64,000 bases of DNA from Rhodococcus sp. 14-1411-2a (GTDB lineage: Bacteria > Actinomycetota > Actinomycetes > Mycobacteriales > Mycobacteriaceae). Positions 17,307-25,281 of the stretch are shown one piece after another. The stretch lies in the NCBI RefSeq assembly GCF_002259485.1, contig NZ_NPGA01000012.1, positions 186,001 to 250,000 of the forward strand, written 5' to 3'. Within the stretch, counting starts at the first letter, position 1. Every line of letters starts with the position of its first letter. The position numbers and the translations under genes were made by a program. The notes under the pieces were generated by a model. That model was not told where the DNA came from. It did no database searches and saw nothing but the letters and a program-made list of their open reading frames with translations.

Positions 17307-17476
17307 GCGAGCTCCACGAGAGAAGTGCACTGGCAGCCGCCGGTGACCTCCTCGCATTCCAGCACCAGAAAGTGGCGGACGTACTCGAGGTCCACGCAGT
17401 CTGGCTCCGTGCACTCCGCACCGCCGACCGCGTGGATCACGAGTGTGCCGTGGCAGGTATCGAAGCGTGCGGACAT
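17294..17476 (-). CDS. Small cysteine-rich protein of unknown function
   Basis: A 60-residue protein starting at ATG 17476 with AAAGGGA upstream. It has six cysteines, including Cys22 and Cys27 around Glu-Pro-Asp and a late Gly-Gly-Cys-Gln-Cys motif, plus acidic residues. This could bind a metal ion, but no named zinc-ribbon or ferredoxin pattern is met. It is the last gene before the MerR regulator, which it meets tail to tail. It stands apart from the DedA gene upstream. Confidence 0.55.
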   Translation of the reverse strand: MSARFDTCHGTLVIHAVGGAECTEPDCVDLEYVRHFLVLECEEVTGGCQCTSLVELAQAS

Positions 17477-17514
17477 GCGAATCCCTTTCTGTCGTTTGCT
17501 CTACATCCTTGATA

Positions 17515-18147
17515 TCACCGGGCTCCGACAAGTTCGGGAGAAGACGAGCGTGTTCGACGCCTGAGCTGGGTTGCGATCATCACCGTCAGAGCCGGAATCC
17601 AGGCGTATCCCAGGGCGGTCCTGATGATGGTCCGGTCGCCCAGCCACGCTCCGGCTGACACCAGTACAACCGCCCACACGACTGCGGCCAGCAGGCTGAG
17701 TACCGCGTATTCACGGTGCCGCAGCGCGGAGGTCGCTACGAGTCGCGGTGTGACGGTGCGGATACCCCCGATGAGATGTCCGACGGCGGCGACAGCGCGT
17801 GGTCGTGATCGCGCCTGTGTGGTCAGCCCGAGGACGACCCTCATCACCGGGGCCGGCACCGCCGACTCCACTCGTCCGAGACCCGACACCGTGGCGGTGC
17901 GGCGACTGTGCCAGAACGCCCACTGCGCACCCATGCTCGACGCCACCGCCGCTGTGACGACGGCAGGTAGCCACGGTACGACGCCGATCGACGTCAGCAC
18001 CCCGAGCGTGATCGGGACGCTGTTTCCTGGTGTGAAAAGACCCAGCAACGACGCGGACTCGAACGCCAGCAGCACGAATACGACGGCGAAGACGACCCAT
18101 ACGGGCACGGACGACAACCGGTCCACATCGAGGATGTTCAGGTTCAT
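17515..18147 (-). CDS. DedA-family membrane protein
   Basis: About 210 residues from ATG 18147; an in-frame start at 18198 lies in the divergent promoter region. It has an N-terminal helix, then Phe-Glu-Ser-Ala-Ser-Leu-Leu-Gly and Thr-Pro-Gly-Asn-Ser, which correspond to the conserved Glu and Pro-Gly-Glu segments of DedA proteins, although the second Glu is Asn here. A re-entrant region and at least three more helices follow, ending in a basic tail. DedA proteins are linked to flipping of lipid carriers and membrane homeostasis. It is divergent from the kinase operon. Confidence 0.75.
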   Translation of the reverse strand: MNLNILDVDRLSSVPVWVVFAVVFVLLAFESASLLGLFTPGNSVPITLGVLTSIGVVPWLPAVVTAAVASSMGAQWAFWHSRRTATVSGLGRVESAVPAPVMRVVLGLTTQARSRPRAVAAVGHLIGGIRTVTPRLVATSALRHREYAVLSLLAAVVWAVVLVSAGAWLGDRTIIRTALGYAWIPALTVMIATQLRRRTRSSSPELVGAR

Positions 18148-18206
18148 ACTTGTCCAATCTGGTCGACCGTGGCGCGGAGAACACCACGATCGACCCACGG
18201 ATCGAC

Positions 18207-18224
18207 GGTAGGGCCAGCCCTACC
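18207..18224. promoter_or_regulatory. 18-bp palindrome before the kinase/response regulator operon
   Basis: GGTAGGGC-CA-GCCCTACC is a perfect inverted repeat located 58 bases upstream of the kinase ATG and 59 bases upstream of the divergent DedA ATG. Position and symmetry fit a binding site for the NarL-type regulator encoded in the operon. No other palindrome of similar quality lies in this gap. Confidence 0.5.
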
Positions 18225-18282
18225 TCGGGCCGTGGGTTCACACTGCGGACAAGCCGACGACACCCGACTTAGGCTGATCCGC

Positions 18283-19557
18283 ATGAACGAGGCTCTACCG
18301 ATTCCCCTGAATCCACTCAGGGCGTGGATATCGCCGCACTGGTGGCTTGCGGTGGCGTCGTTGCTGGCATCGACGGTCGCCGGGCTGGGCGGTTGGATGA
18401 TCCTGGGCCTGCTGATACTGGCGGTGTGCGCACTGCCGTTTGCGCTCAGCGGGGTGCTCGTCTTCGCGCTGACGATAGTGGCGCTCAAGTGGATGGACTG
18501 TGCAGCGCGTGCCGGAATCGGTTTCACCGGTGGAATTGCCATCGAGGGCCCCGAAGTGACCGTGTACCCGACCAGTTGGCGCAAGTTCGTCTGGTGCCTT
18601 CGCGACCTCGGATTGTGGAAGTCGTTGTGCTACTGGCTCATCCGTATTCCGGTCTCTGCTGTTCTGCTGTTCTTGCTGCCGGCGCTCTTCGTGGCCCTGC
18701 CGGTTCTCGCGCTGGCCCCGGTCGCCTGGATCGTGTCGAATCCGGTCGCCGATCAGCTCGAAATCGGCGAGCGGGTGGGCTATCCGTTCGTCGCGTTGGT
18801 CGGTTTCGCGTCTTTGGTGACCTTCGTTGCGGGAGTTCCGCTGCTGCTCACCGCCCTGGCGCGACTCGACTGGTGGAGTGCCGCAGCCCTTCTCGGCCGA
18901 TCGGAGTCCAGTAGGAGAGTGGACGAATTGACGGTGAGTCGAGCTCGCGTCGTCGACGCTGCGGATGCCGAACGCCGTCGCATCGAACGCGATCTGCACG
19001 ACGGGGCCCAGCAGCGTCTCGTCTCGGTGGCGATGTCACTGGGGCAGGCCAAGTCGCGCGTCTCTGCGAGCGAGGACGCGGTGTTGAAAGAACTGCTGGA
19101 CGACGCACATCGAGAAGCAAAGAATGCGATCGGCGAGATCCGCACCCTCACCCGCGGTCTGCATCCGCCGATCCTGACCGACCGTGGACTCGACGCCGCA
19201 CTGTCGTCCGTCGCGGCGTTGTGCACGGTACCGGTGACGTTCCGGATAGACCCGGCCCTTTCCGGTGATCGACGCCCGGACGCCACCGTCGAGTCGACGG
19301 TCTACTTCGTCGTCTCGGAGGCCCTGACCAACGTGACCAAGCACGCGAAGGCCGACCACGTCCGAGTGGACGTCTCGAGAGTCGAGTCCGCAGTGCGGGT
19401 AACGGTGGTCGACGACGGTTGTGGCGGAGCGCATCCGGCACCGGGAGGCGGCCTGGCCGGGCTCGAGGACAGGCTCAGCGGAATCGACGGAACCCTGTCC
19501 ATCACGTCGCCGTCCGGTGGCCCGACGCGGCTCGAGGTGAGCATCCCGTGCGAGTGA
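18283..19557 (+). CDS. Sensor histidine kinase, NarL-system type
   Basis: A 424-residue membrane kinase started at ATG 18283. The N-terminal sensor part (about 15-200) has several hydrophobic helices and resembles the 'putative sensor' domain of actinobacterial kinases. The HisKA_3 dimerisation helix carries Arg-Asp-Leu-His-Asp-Gly-Ala-Gln-Gln-Arg with phospho-acceptor His239. The ATPase domain ends with Asp-Asp-Gly-Cys-Gly-Gly and a Gly-Gly-Gly-Leu-Ala-Gly-Leu box. Its stop overlaps the response regulator start by 10 bases. The stimulus is unknown; cell-envelope stress is common for this layout. Confidence 0.9.
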   Translation: MNEALPIPLNPLRAWISPHWWLAVASLLASTVAGLGGWMILGLLILAVCALPFALSGVLVFALTIVALKWMDCAARAGIGFTGGIAIEGPEVTVYPTSWRKFVWCLRDLGLWKSLCYWLIRIPVSAVLLFLLPALFVALPVLALAPVAWIVSNPVADQLEIGERVGYPFVALVGFASLVTFVAGVPLLLTALARLDWWSAAALLGRSESSRRVDELTVSRARVVDAADAERRRIERDLHDGAQQRLVSVAMSLGQAKSRVSASEDAVLKELLDDAHREAKNAIGEIRTLTRGLHPPILTDRGLDAALSSVAALCTVPVTFRIDPALSGDRRPDATVESTVYFVVSEALTNVTKHAKADHVRVDVSRVESAVRVTVVDDGCGGAHPAPGGGLAGLEDRLSGIDGTLSITSPSGGPTRLEVSIPCE

Positions 19558-20204
19558 TCATCGCCGACGATTCGGTTCTGTTGCGAGAGGGCGTCGCTCG
19601 CTTGCTGACCGATACCGGAGCCGACGTGATCGGCAAGGTGGCCGACGCGTCGGAACTGCTCGCGGCCATGTCCGCTGCCGATCCGCTTCCCGATGTCTGT
19701 GTGGTAGATGTACGCATGCCGCCCACCTTCCTGGACGAAGGTCTGCGTGCAGCGCTGGTCATTCGCCAACGGTGGCCCGCTGTAGGGGTTCTCGTGCTCT
19801 CGCAGTACGTGGAGGAACGGTACGCGGCCGAGCTCATTCGGCAGAGCACGGACGGCGTCGGCTACCTGTTGAAGGACCGGGTAGCCGACGTGGACGAATT
19901 CGCCGATGCCGTCCGGACCGTTGCCACCGGTGGCACGGTCATCGATCCAGAAGTGGTGCAGCAGATTCTGGCTCGGGCCCCACGATCGGATCCACTCGAT
20001 TCGCTGACCCCACGCGAGCGGGAAGTGTTGACCGCCATGGCCGAAGGCAAGTCGAACGCCGGAATTGCCGCTGCTCTGGTGGTCGGTCAAGCAGCCGTGG
20101 AGAAGCACATCGGAAACATCTTCGCCAAGCTCGGGCTGCTCGGAGACAGCGCCGATCACCGCCGTGTCATGGCCGTCCTGCGATATCTGGGAGCGATTCA
20201 GTGA
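19548..20204 (+). CDS. NarL/LuxR-family response regulator
   Basis: A 218-residue regulator started at GTG 19548, overlapping the kinase gene. The receiver domain has the acidic pair Asp7-Asp8, phospho-acceptor Asp54 in Val-Val-Asp-Val-Arg-Met-Pro-Pro and a Lys near residue 105. The LuxR helix-turn-helix (about 153-200) begins Leu-Thr-Pro-Arg-Glu-Arg-Glu-Val-Leu. It is the cognate partner of the kinase. The palindrome at 18207-18224 is a candidate site. Its stop overlaps the GTG of the DUF4097 gene by 4 bases. Confidence 0.92.
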   Translation: MRVIIADDSVLLREGVARLLTDTGADVIGKVADASELLAAMSAADPLPDVCVVDVRMPPTFLDEGLRAALVIRQRWPAVGVLVLSQYVEERYAAELIRQSTDGVGYLLKDRVADVDEFADAVRTVATGGTVIDPEVVQQILARAPRSDPLDSLTPREREVLTAMAEGKSNAGIAAALVVGQAAVEKHIGNIFAKLGLLGDSADHRRVMAVLRYLGAIQ

Positions 20205-20974
20205 GAAAAGTTCTGTGGCGCACTGCTGTCGCCGTGTCGGTTGCCGTCGTAGTGGTGGGTACCGCAGGAGCGGCCACGACGGCCACCCTCGCTGTCGGCT
20301 TCACCACGCCGAAGATGCAGTCTTTCGATTACTCCGCCGATACGGCGATCGTCGGGAACAATCTCTCCGTCACAACCAGATTCGCCAAGGTGTCGGTGTC
20401 CATGAGCCCCGACTCGGACCTGCACGTACGGGCCGACGGGTCCTACCGAGGGGATACTCCGACGGTCGACATCAGTGACGACGGCTCGACGATCGCTGTG
20501 GAGTGTTCCTACCGCAAGCGAGGCAGCTGCGACATCGGCCTCGAACTACGGATACCCGCCGGCTCGATTCTCGACATCGACGCAGCAGCAGGCGACGTGG
20601 AGCTCTCCGACGTGGACGCGCAGGCATCGGTGTCCACGTCCGCGGGATCCGTGACAGCTCGGGGATCTGCCGGAACCCTGAACATCACCACCGGATTCGG
20701 TGACGTCGACATCACCGACGCAGCTGTGTCGGCAGTCGAGGTGGACACGACGTTCGGTCGGGTCGCCCTGGATTCGAGGGTGCCACCGGACTCGGTCCGT
20801 GTACAGAACATGCAGGGCGACAGCACGATCGAACTGCCGGCAGCCGATTTCTACGACGTCGAGGCGACGTCGGAGAAGGGAGATGTCGACATCGACGTCG
20901 TCGACGATCCGAATTCCCCGAGGTCGGTGTCGATCACCAGCGAAGACGGCCGGATTTCGGTGCAGCGGAGATAG
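20201..20974 (+). CDS. DUF4097-like membrane-anchored beta-helix protein
   Basis: A 257-residue protein from GTG 20201. One N-terminal helix (about 8-32) anchors or exports it. The rest is repetitive beta structure with Asp-Val/Ser-Val pairs and Gly-Asp-Val-Asp-Ile steps, as in DUF4097 adhesin-like proteins. Its coding start overlaps the response regulator stop, so it belongs to the same operon and may be an output or an accessory sensor of that system. The family function is not established as far as I know. Confidence 0.8.
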   Translation: MRKVLWRTAVAVSVAVVVVGTAGAATTATLAVGFTTPKMQSFDYSADTAIVGNNLSVTTRFAKVSVSMSPDSDLHVRADGSYRGDTPTVDISDDGSTIAVECSYRKRGSCDIGLELRIPAGSILDIDAAAGDVELSDVDAQASVSTSAGSVTARGSAGTLNITTGFGDVDITDAAVSAVEVDTTFGRVALDSRVPPDSVRVQNMQGDSTIELPAADFYDVEATSEKGDVDIDVVDDPNSPRSVSITSEDGRISVQRR

Positions 20975-20994
20975 TTTCGGTCGGTGACTGCTGT

Positions 20995-22215
20995 TCAATG
21001 ACTCCGACGCCACGCACTGAACGATCTGACCGAGGACGGGGTGGGACGCACCAGCCACGGCCACGGATGCAACTCGACCGGGGCCACGGCGTCGGCGATG
21101 CGGGAGAAGCCGGGAACGGGCGCCCAGGTGGTGGCCACGGCGCGCTCGGAGAGTTCGTCGGCCACTCGACCGCGGCGCACCTCCAACGGGCGGGTCGACG
21201 CGATCTCACCGAGCGTCTCGGCAAGAAAGACCAGCCTTTTGCCGGAGAGCCGCAGTTTCCGCAGCAGTGGTTCGTCGAACACGAACACGGCAGCTCGATC
21301 GGGCTGCGCTGCCAGGGCCGGGTCTGCGGTGCCGAGCGACTCTGCTGTGATCCACACTTGTTCTGCGCCTTGTCCTTCCACGTGAGCAGGACCGGCGGGA
21401 ATCGGAGCCTTGTTCAGATCCGGGCCGTCGACCGCGGGGCCGAGATCGTCGTCGGGCCAATTCTCGATGGGGCACGCATCGTTCAGTGCGCAGTTGCGGC
21501 ACAGGGACGGTGCTCGCTTGTTCACCTGCCATCGACTGAAGCCGTACACTTTGCCGCTTCCGGTGCCGACGGTCCACTGCCAGCCGAGGCGATTGGCGGC
21601 GCGAGAGCCGTCGAGTAGGTGAGCGAACATCTCGTCCTCGCCATCGCGCCACGTTGCACCGGCGCGGACTGCCCACTGGGACGCCAGCCACATGCGAGTT
21701 TGATTGACGAGCCAGCCGTCGTCGTGCAATTCACCGACCACCGAAGACATGCAGTTCATCTCCTCGGGCCACGGCTGCGCGGTCCAGCCCTGCGGTCGTG
21801 GCTGTTCGCGGCGCAGGGACTGCCCCAGTTCTGTTCCGACCCGTGCATAGAGGTGGCGAGCATATTCCTGCCACATCAATTCGTCGCGGTAGCGGGAGCG
21901 GTCGCGGGAGGGAGCGTCGGCGACCGCGTCCCACACTTCGCGCAGAGTCAGCAGCCCGTGGCGGATGTACGGCGACATGCGGCTCGCACCTCGGCGATTC
22001 ACCGGCAGGACCGTGCTTCGATCACGGGCATAGCCGGTGATGTCGAGTCCGGCCAGCGCGGTATCGGCAGCGGACTGCCCACCTCGAATGGCACCGGCGG
22101 TGACCCCGTCCGCCCCCTCGCGAGTCAGATCGCCCAGGTGCTCGGCAACCCAGGCGACGACGTCATCGGTGGCGGCGCCGTCGGCGATGGATGGGGGAGG
22201 AGGCAGCTCGGACAT
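20995..22215 (-). CDS. Cryptochrome/photolyase-like flavoprotein with apparently permuted domains
   Basis: A 406-residue protein. The all-helical FAD domain of the photolyase family comes first (about 15-255): Ser-Arg-Met-Ser-Pro-Tyr-Ile-Arg-His-Gly (78-87), Glu-Leu-Met-Trp-Gln-Glu-Tyr, Cys155-Met-Ser-Ser, and Asn-Gln-Thr-Arg-Met-Trp-Leu-Ala-Ser. Cys155, Cys239, Cys242 and Cys248 are spaced much like the [4Fe-4S] ligands of FeS-type bacterial photolyases. The C-terminal 120 residues (about 287-385) look like the N-terminal Rossmann domain of photolyases, giving a swapped order. It could repair (6-4) photoproducts or sense light. Convergent with the DUF4097 operon. Confidence 0.75.
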   Translation of the reverse strand: MSELPPPPSIADGAATDDVVAWVAEHLGDLTREGADGVTAGAIRGGQSAADTALAGLDITGYARDRSTVLPVNRRGASRMSPYIRHGLLTLREVWDAVADAPSRDRSRYRDELMWQEYARHLYARVGTELGQSLRREQPRPQGWTAQPWPEEMNCMSSVVGELHDDGWLVNQTRMWLASQWAVRAGATWRDGEDEMFAHLLDGSRAANRLGWQWTVGTGSGKVYGFSRWQVNKRAPSLCRNCALNDACPIENWPDDDLGPAVDGPDLNKAPIPAGPAHVEGQGAEQVWITAESLGTADPALAAQPDRAAVFVFDEPLLRKLRLSGKRLVFLAETLGEIASTRPLEVRRGRVADELSERAVATTWAPVPGFSRIADAVAPVELHPWPWLVRPTPSSVRSFSAWRRSH

Positions 22216-22257
22216 GCCGTCGGACTTCCCCGTCGGGAGGAAAGGGAAACGCGGGTG

Positions 22258-22545
22258 TCAGGGTCGCGGCAGGCGTCGATGAAGCGGGTTCGATGTCGTT
22301 CTTGTCGCCGCCCTCCCCTGGTGAGGTACGGACGAGACGACGGCGGGCGTGTCCGCAGTGGCGCGGGCGGCATCGTGCGCTTGCATCGCAGCGCTGTTTC
22401 CTCTACCGAGAACGGGTGAGGAGATCTTTCGGGCTGCCGCCTGCCCGCATGCCGGACACGGCACCTCCGAGGGCACGTCGGCCATGGAGAATCGCTGCTC
22501 GACGGGGGCGCAACGCTGTGCGCAGCGGAAGCTGTAGGTGGGCAC
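22258..22545 (-). CDS. fmdB: FmdB-type zinc-ribbon protein
   Basis: A 95-residue protein from GTG 22545, beginning Val-Pro-Thr-Tyr-Ser-Phe-Arg-Cys, the usual FmdB start. The zinc ribbon uses Cys8, Cys12, Cys30 and Cys33; the first pair is spaced C-x3-C instead of the usual C-x2-C. The tail is long, basic and probably disordered. FmdB proteins accompany formamidase and are thought to be regulators. It is divergent from fmdA across 140 bases. Confidence 0.8.
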   Translation of the reverse strand: MPTYSFRCAQRCAPVEQRFSMADVPSEVPCPACGQAAARKISSPVLGRGNSAAMQAHDAARATADTPAVVSSVPHQGRAATRTTSNPLHRRLPRP

Positions 22546-22578
22546 GTATCCGAGGGTAGCGTTAGATGTCGCATCAGC

Positions 22579-22597
22579 GACGTTCCGGCACAACGTC
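22579..22597. promoter_or_regulatory. Inverted repeat between fmdB and fmdA
   Basis: GACGTT-N7-AACGTC is a perfect inverted repeat in the divergent promoter region. It is a candidate operator for one or both genes. It does not match the GlnR consensus I know well enough to name a regulator. Confidence 0.35.
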
Positions 22598-22685
22598 ATA
22601 CAAGATTTACATGCCATATGCGGCCGGATGCGCCACGACGGTGCAATGATCGAGGCAGGGGAATCCGCGCAACCGGAGGTGTTCA

Positions 22686-23939
22686 GTGCCCGAACTGCTG
22701 TTTCCGCTCGACTCGACGAAGAGCTTCACCGAACAGGAGATCGTCGGCCACAACCGATGGCATCCCGACATTCCGGCGGCGGTCACGGTCAAACCCGGCA
22801 CATCATTTCGAGCCCACTGCCGCGAATGGTTCGACGGGGCCATCCACAACGACGATTCCGCCGAGGACATTCTGAATGCGCCGCTCGACAACGTGCACAC
22901 ACTGTCCGGGCCGTTCCACATCGAGGGAGCCGAGCCCGGCGACCTGTTGATCGTCGACATCCTCGACGTAGGGCCGATCCCGCAGGAGGATTCGGGTCCG
23001 CTGGCCGGTCAGGGCTGGGGTTACACGGGAATCTTCGCCAAGGAGAACGGCGGCGGGTTCCTCACCGATCGATTCCCCGACGCGTACAAGGCAATCTGGG
23101 ATTTCTCGGGGCAGACCACCACATCTCGTCACGTTCCCCACGTGAAGTACACCGGCATCACCCATCCCGGCCTCATGGGGACCGCGCCATCGGCGCAGTT
23201 GTTGGCGAAGTGGAACGCCCGTGAAGGTGCCTTGATCGCTACCGACCCCAATCGTGTTCCGCCACTGGCACTTGCCCCAGAACTCGACGGGGCGATTCTC
23301 GGATCACTGAGCGGCGACGAATTCTCCCGTGTCGCAGGTGAAGCCGCGCGCACGGCACCGCCCCGCGAGAACGGCGGAAATCAGGACATCAAGAACCTCA
23401 CCAAGGGCACTCGCGTCTTCTATCCGGTGTTCGTGCCCGGGGCGAAGCTGTCCTTCGGCGACCTGCACTTCTCGCAGGGAGACGGAGAGATCACGTTCTG
23501 TGGAGCCATCGAGATGGGCGGCTTCATGGACCTGCACGTCGACCTCATCAAGGGTGGCATGGAGACCTACGGGGTGAGCGAGAACGCGATCTTCATGCCC
23601 GGAAACACGGCACCGCAGTACTCGGAATGGATTGCGTTCTCGGGCATTTCGGTGACCGTCGACGGTGAGCAGAAGTATCTGGACTCCGACCTGTCGTACC
23701 AGAACGCATGCATGCACGCGATCGACTACCTCACCAAGTTCGGCTACAGCCCCGAGCAGGCATACCTGCTGCTGGGATCGGCCCCGATCGAAGGACGCCT
23801 GTCCGGCGTGGTGGACATCCCCAATTCCTGTGCCACCGTATACATCCCCACCGCGATCTTCGACTTCCCGATAGCACCTTCTGCCAGCGGACCATTCCAA
23901 ATCGACCCGGGAATGGGAGCGCCGAGGGCTCAGTTCTGA
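22686..23939 (+). CDS. fmdA: Formamidase
   Basis: A 417-residue cytosolic amidase of the FmdA/AmdA acetamidase-formamidase family, from GTG 22686. It would release ammonia from formamide or short aliphatic amides, feeding nitrogen assimilation. Recognisable segments are His-Asn-Arg-Trp-His-Pro-Asp near the N-terminus, Gly-Ala-Glu-Pro-Gly-Asp-Leu-Leu, Gly-Asp-Leu-His-Phe-Ser-Gln-Gly-Asp-Gly-Glu and a Ser-Tyr-Gln-Asn-Ala-Cys stretch. Length is standard. The fmdB neighbour supports the assignment. Confidence 0.93.
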   Translation: MPELLFPLDSTKSFTEQEIVGHNRWHPDIPAAVTVKPGTSFRAHCREWFDGAIHNDDSAEDILNAPLDNVHTLSGPFHIEGAEPGDLLIVDILDVGPIPQEDSGPLAGQGWGYTGIFAKENGGGFLTDRFPDAYKAIWDFSGQTTTSRHVPHVKYTGITHPGLMGTAPSAQLLAKWNAREGALIATDPNRVPPLALAPELDGAILGSLSGDEFSRVAGEAARTAPPRENGGNQDIKNLTKGTRVFYPVFVPGAKLSFGDLHFSQGDGEITFCGAIEMGGFMDLHVDLIKGGMETYGVSENAIFMPGNTAPQYSEWIAFSGISVTVDGEQKYLDSDLSYQNACMHAIDYLTKFGYSPEQAYLLLGSAPIEGRLSGVVDIPNSCATVYIPTAIFDFPIAPSASGPFQIDPGMGAPRAQF

Positions 23940-23945
23940 CGCCGT

Positions 23946-24443
23946 ATGCCGACACTGTGGATGCTCGAGGACCTAGAGCCCTTCCCCGACGAGCCTGTCG
24001 TAGGTGCGGTGTGTACACCGACGACCTACTGGGCGTCACCCGACGCGATGGACCTACCCGCTGAGGTGTGTACCGAGGTGCAGGCTCGAGTGGAGGCTGT
24101 CACCACCAACGGCCGGACGGAGCGGGTAGCGCACCTCGGCAACGGGTTCACCACGATGATGGGCGACGGTAACTTGGTCGGTGACGTGATGTTGCACGGC
24201 TGCTTGGTGTGGGACCGGTACCTATGGATCGATTTCTGGGCAAGGCCGCGGGGTAGCGTTCGCGTGTTGGATCGCCCCGGCTTTCTAGCACGGCACGAGG
24301 AACATACTCCAACGCCACATCCCGGGATGTTCGCCGTGACGCCGTACGGACGCATGGAGTATCGCGAACACGGCTCATTGCCAATGAGTTTCGGTGTGCA
24401 GTGGAACGTGCTTCTGGTCGAGACTGTTGCATCGAATGGTTGA
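23946..24443 (+). CDS. Hypothetical protein
   Basis: A 165-residue soluble protein starting at ATG 23946, only 6 bases after the formamidase stop. It has many Trp, Tyr and Pro residues and no signal peptide or helix bundle. Gly-Asn-Gly-Phe-Thr-Thr-Met-Met in the middle and Tyr-Gly-Arg-Met-Glu-Tyr near the end are the most distinctive parts. Codon use includes CTA and GTA, uncommon in the flanking genes, which hints at separate origin. I do not recognise the family. Confidence 0.6.
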   Translation: MPTLWMLEDLEPFPDEPVVGAVCTPTTYWASPDAMDLPAEVCTEVQARVEAVTTNGRTERVAHLGNGFTTMMGDGNLVGDVMLHGCLVWDRYLWIDFWARPRGSVRVLDRPGFLARHEEHTPTPHPGMFAVTPYGRMEYREHGSLPMSFGVQWNVLLVETVASNG

Positions 24444-24449
24444 GGAGTC

Positions 24450-25046
24450 TCAGTCGTTGTGCTCGTCGTGGCCCTGAGTGACAATCTGGTCGACGCGGAC
24501 TGGCATGGATGCGATGGAGGTGAGCGCGAGAATGTCGGCGACGGTTTCTGCGCTGCCTCCGAGGTACGCGCAGTGGAAGTCGAAGTGCTGAGCCACGCAC
24601 CATGTGTGATCGCTGGGCCACCACAGATTCGGTGACAGTCCTTCGAGTGTGTCCGCTGCGCGTGAGACCGGTCCCTTCAACAGGAAATAGTCGTAGCCGG
24701 CGATGGCTGCGGTCGGTGCCGTCGCGCGAATGTCGTCGAGTGCTGTGTTGCCTTCCCAGACGGCGAACCAGCACTCATCCGGCGCTGTCGTGCTTCGAGC
24801 GAGTACTTCGATGATGGATTCCAGCTGATCACGCCAGGGCGCAATGGTTTTCGACGACGCATGCTGGGTCGTGGTGGCACGTAGGGGATACAGGACACGG
24901 GCATAGGCGTCGAACACAGTGGGGACCAGCGAGCCCACCGTCGTCTCGGCCACGACGTTCAGGTTGTAGTCCACCCACTGCGCTTCCGAGACATTCTGCT
25001 GCAGATCGTCGTTCGACCATACCGGGTGATACGTGCTCGATGCCAT
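24450..25046 (-). CDS. Hypothetical protein
   Basis: About 198 residues from ATG 25046; an in-frame start at 25118 would add a Gly/Trp-rich leader of doubtful reality. The protein is soluble, rich in Trp and acidic residues, with Cys-Trp-Phe-Ala-Val-Trp-Glu-Gly in the centre and Trp-Trp-Pro-Ser-Asp-His-Thr-Trp later. These are features of an actinobacterial conserved hypothetical group. It converges on the preceding gene with a 6-base gap. Function unknown. Confidence 0.65.
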   Translation of the reverse strand: MASSTYHPVWSNDDLQQNVSEAQWVDYNLNVVAETTVGSLVPTVFDAYARVLYPLRATTTQHASSKTIAPWRDQLESIIEVLARSTTAPDECWFAVWEGNTALDDIRATAPTAAIAGYDYFLLKGPVSRAADTLEGLSPNLWWPSDHTWCVAQHFDFHCAYLGGSAETVADILALTSIASMPVRVDQIVTQGHDEHND

Positions 25047-25281
25047 AGCCCTCACGCTACCGACATCGAGTGCGCCCGCTGACAGGTTGAGCCACCACCC
25101 GCCAGGCGAATTGTTCAAGCCAGGATCGTTCAGCTCCGAATGCCGATCATGCGGTTCGGATGTCTCACGTCAGTTCCTACCACCGTGACTGCGTAGATGA
25201 TGGGCGGAGCCGTCGACAGTCGTCTTGCCCTGTTCGTAAATCTGTTCGAAACTTGTCGGTGGGTCGCGGTAGATTTTGTAC

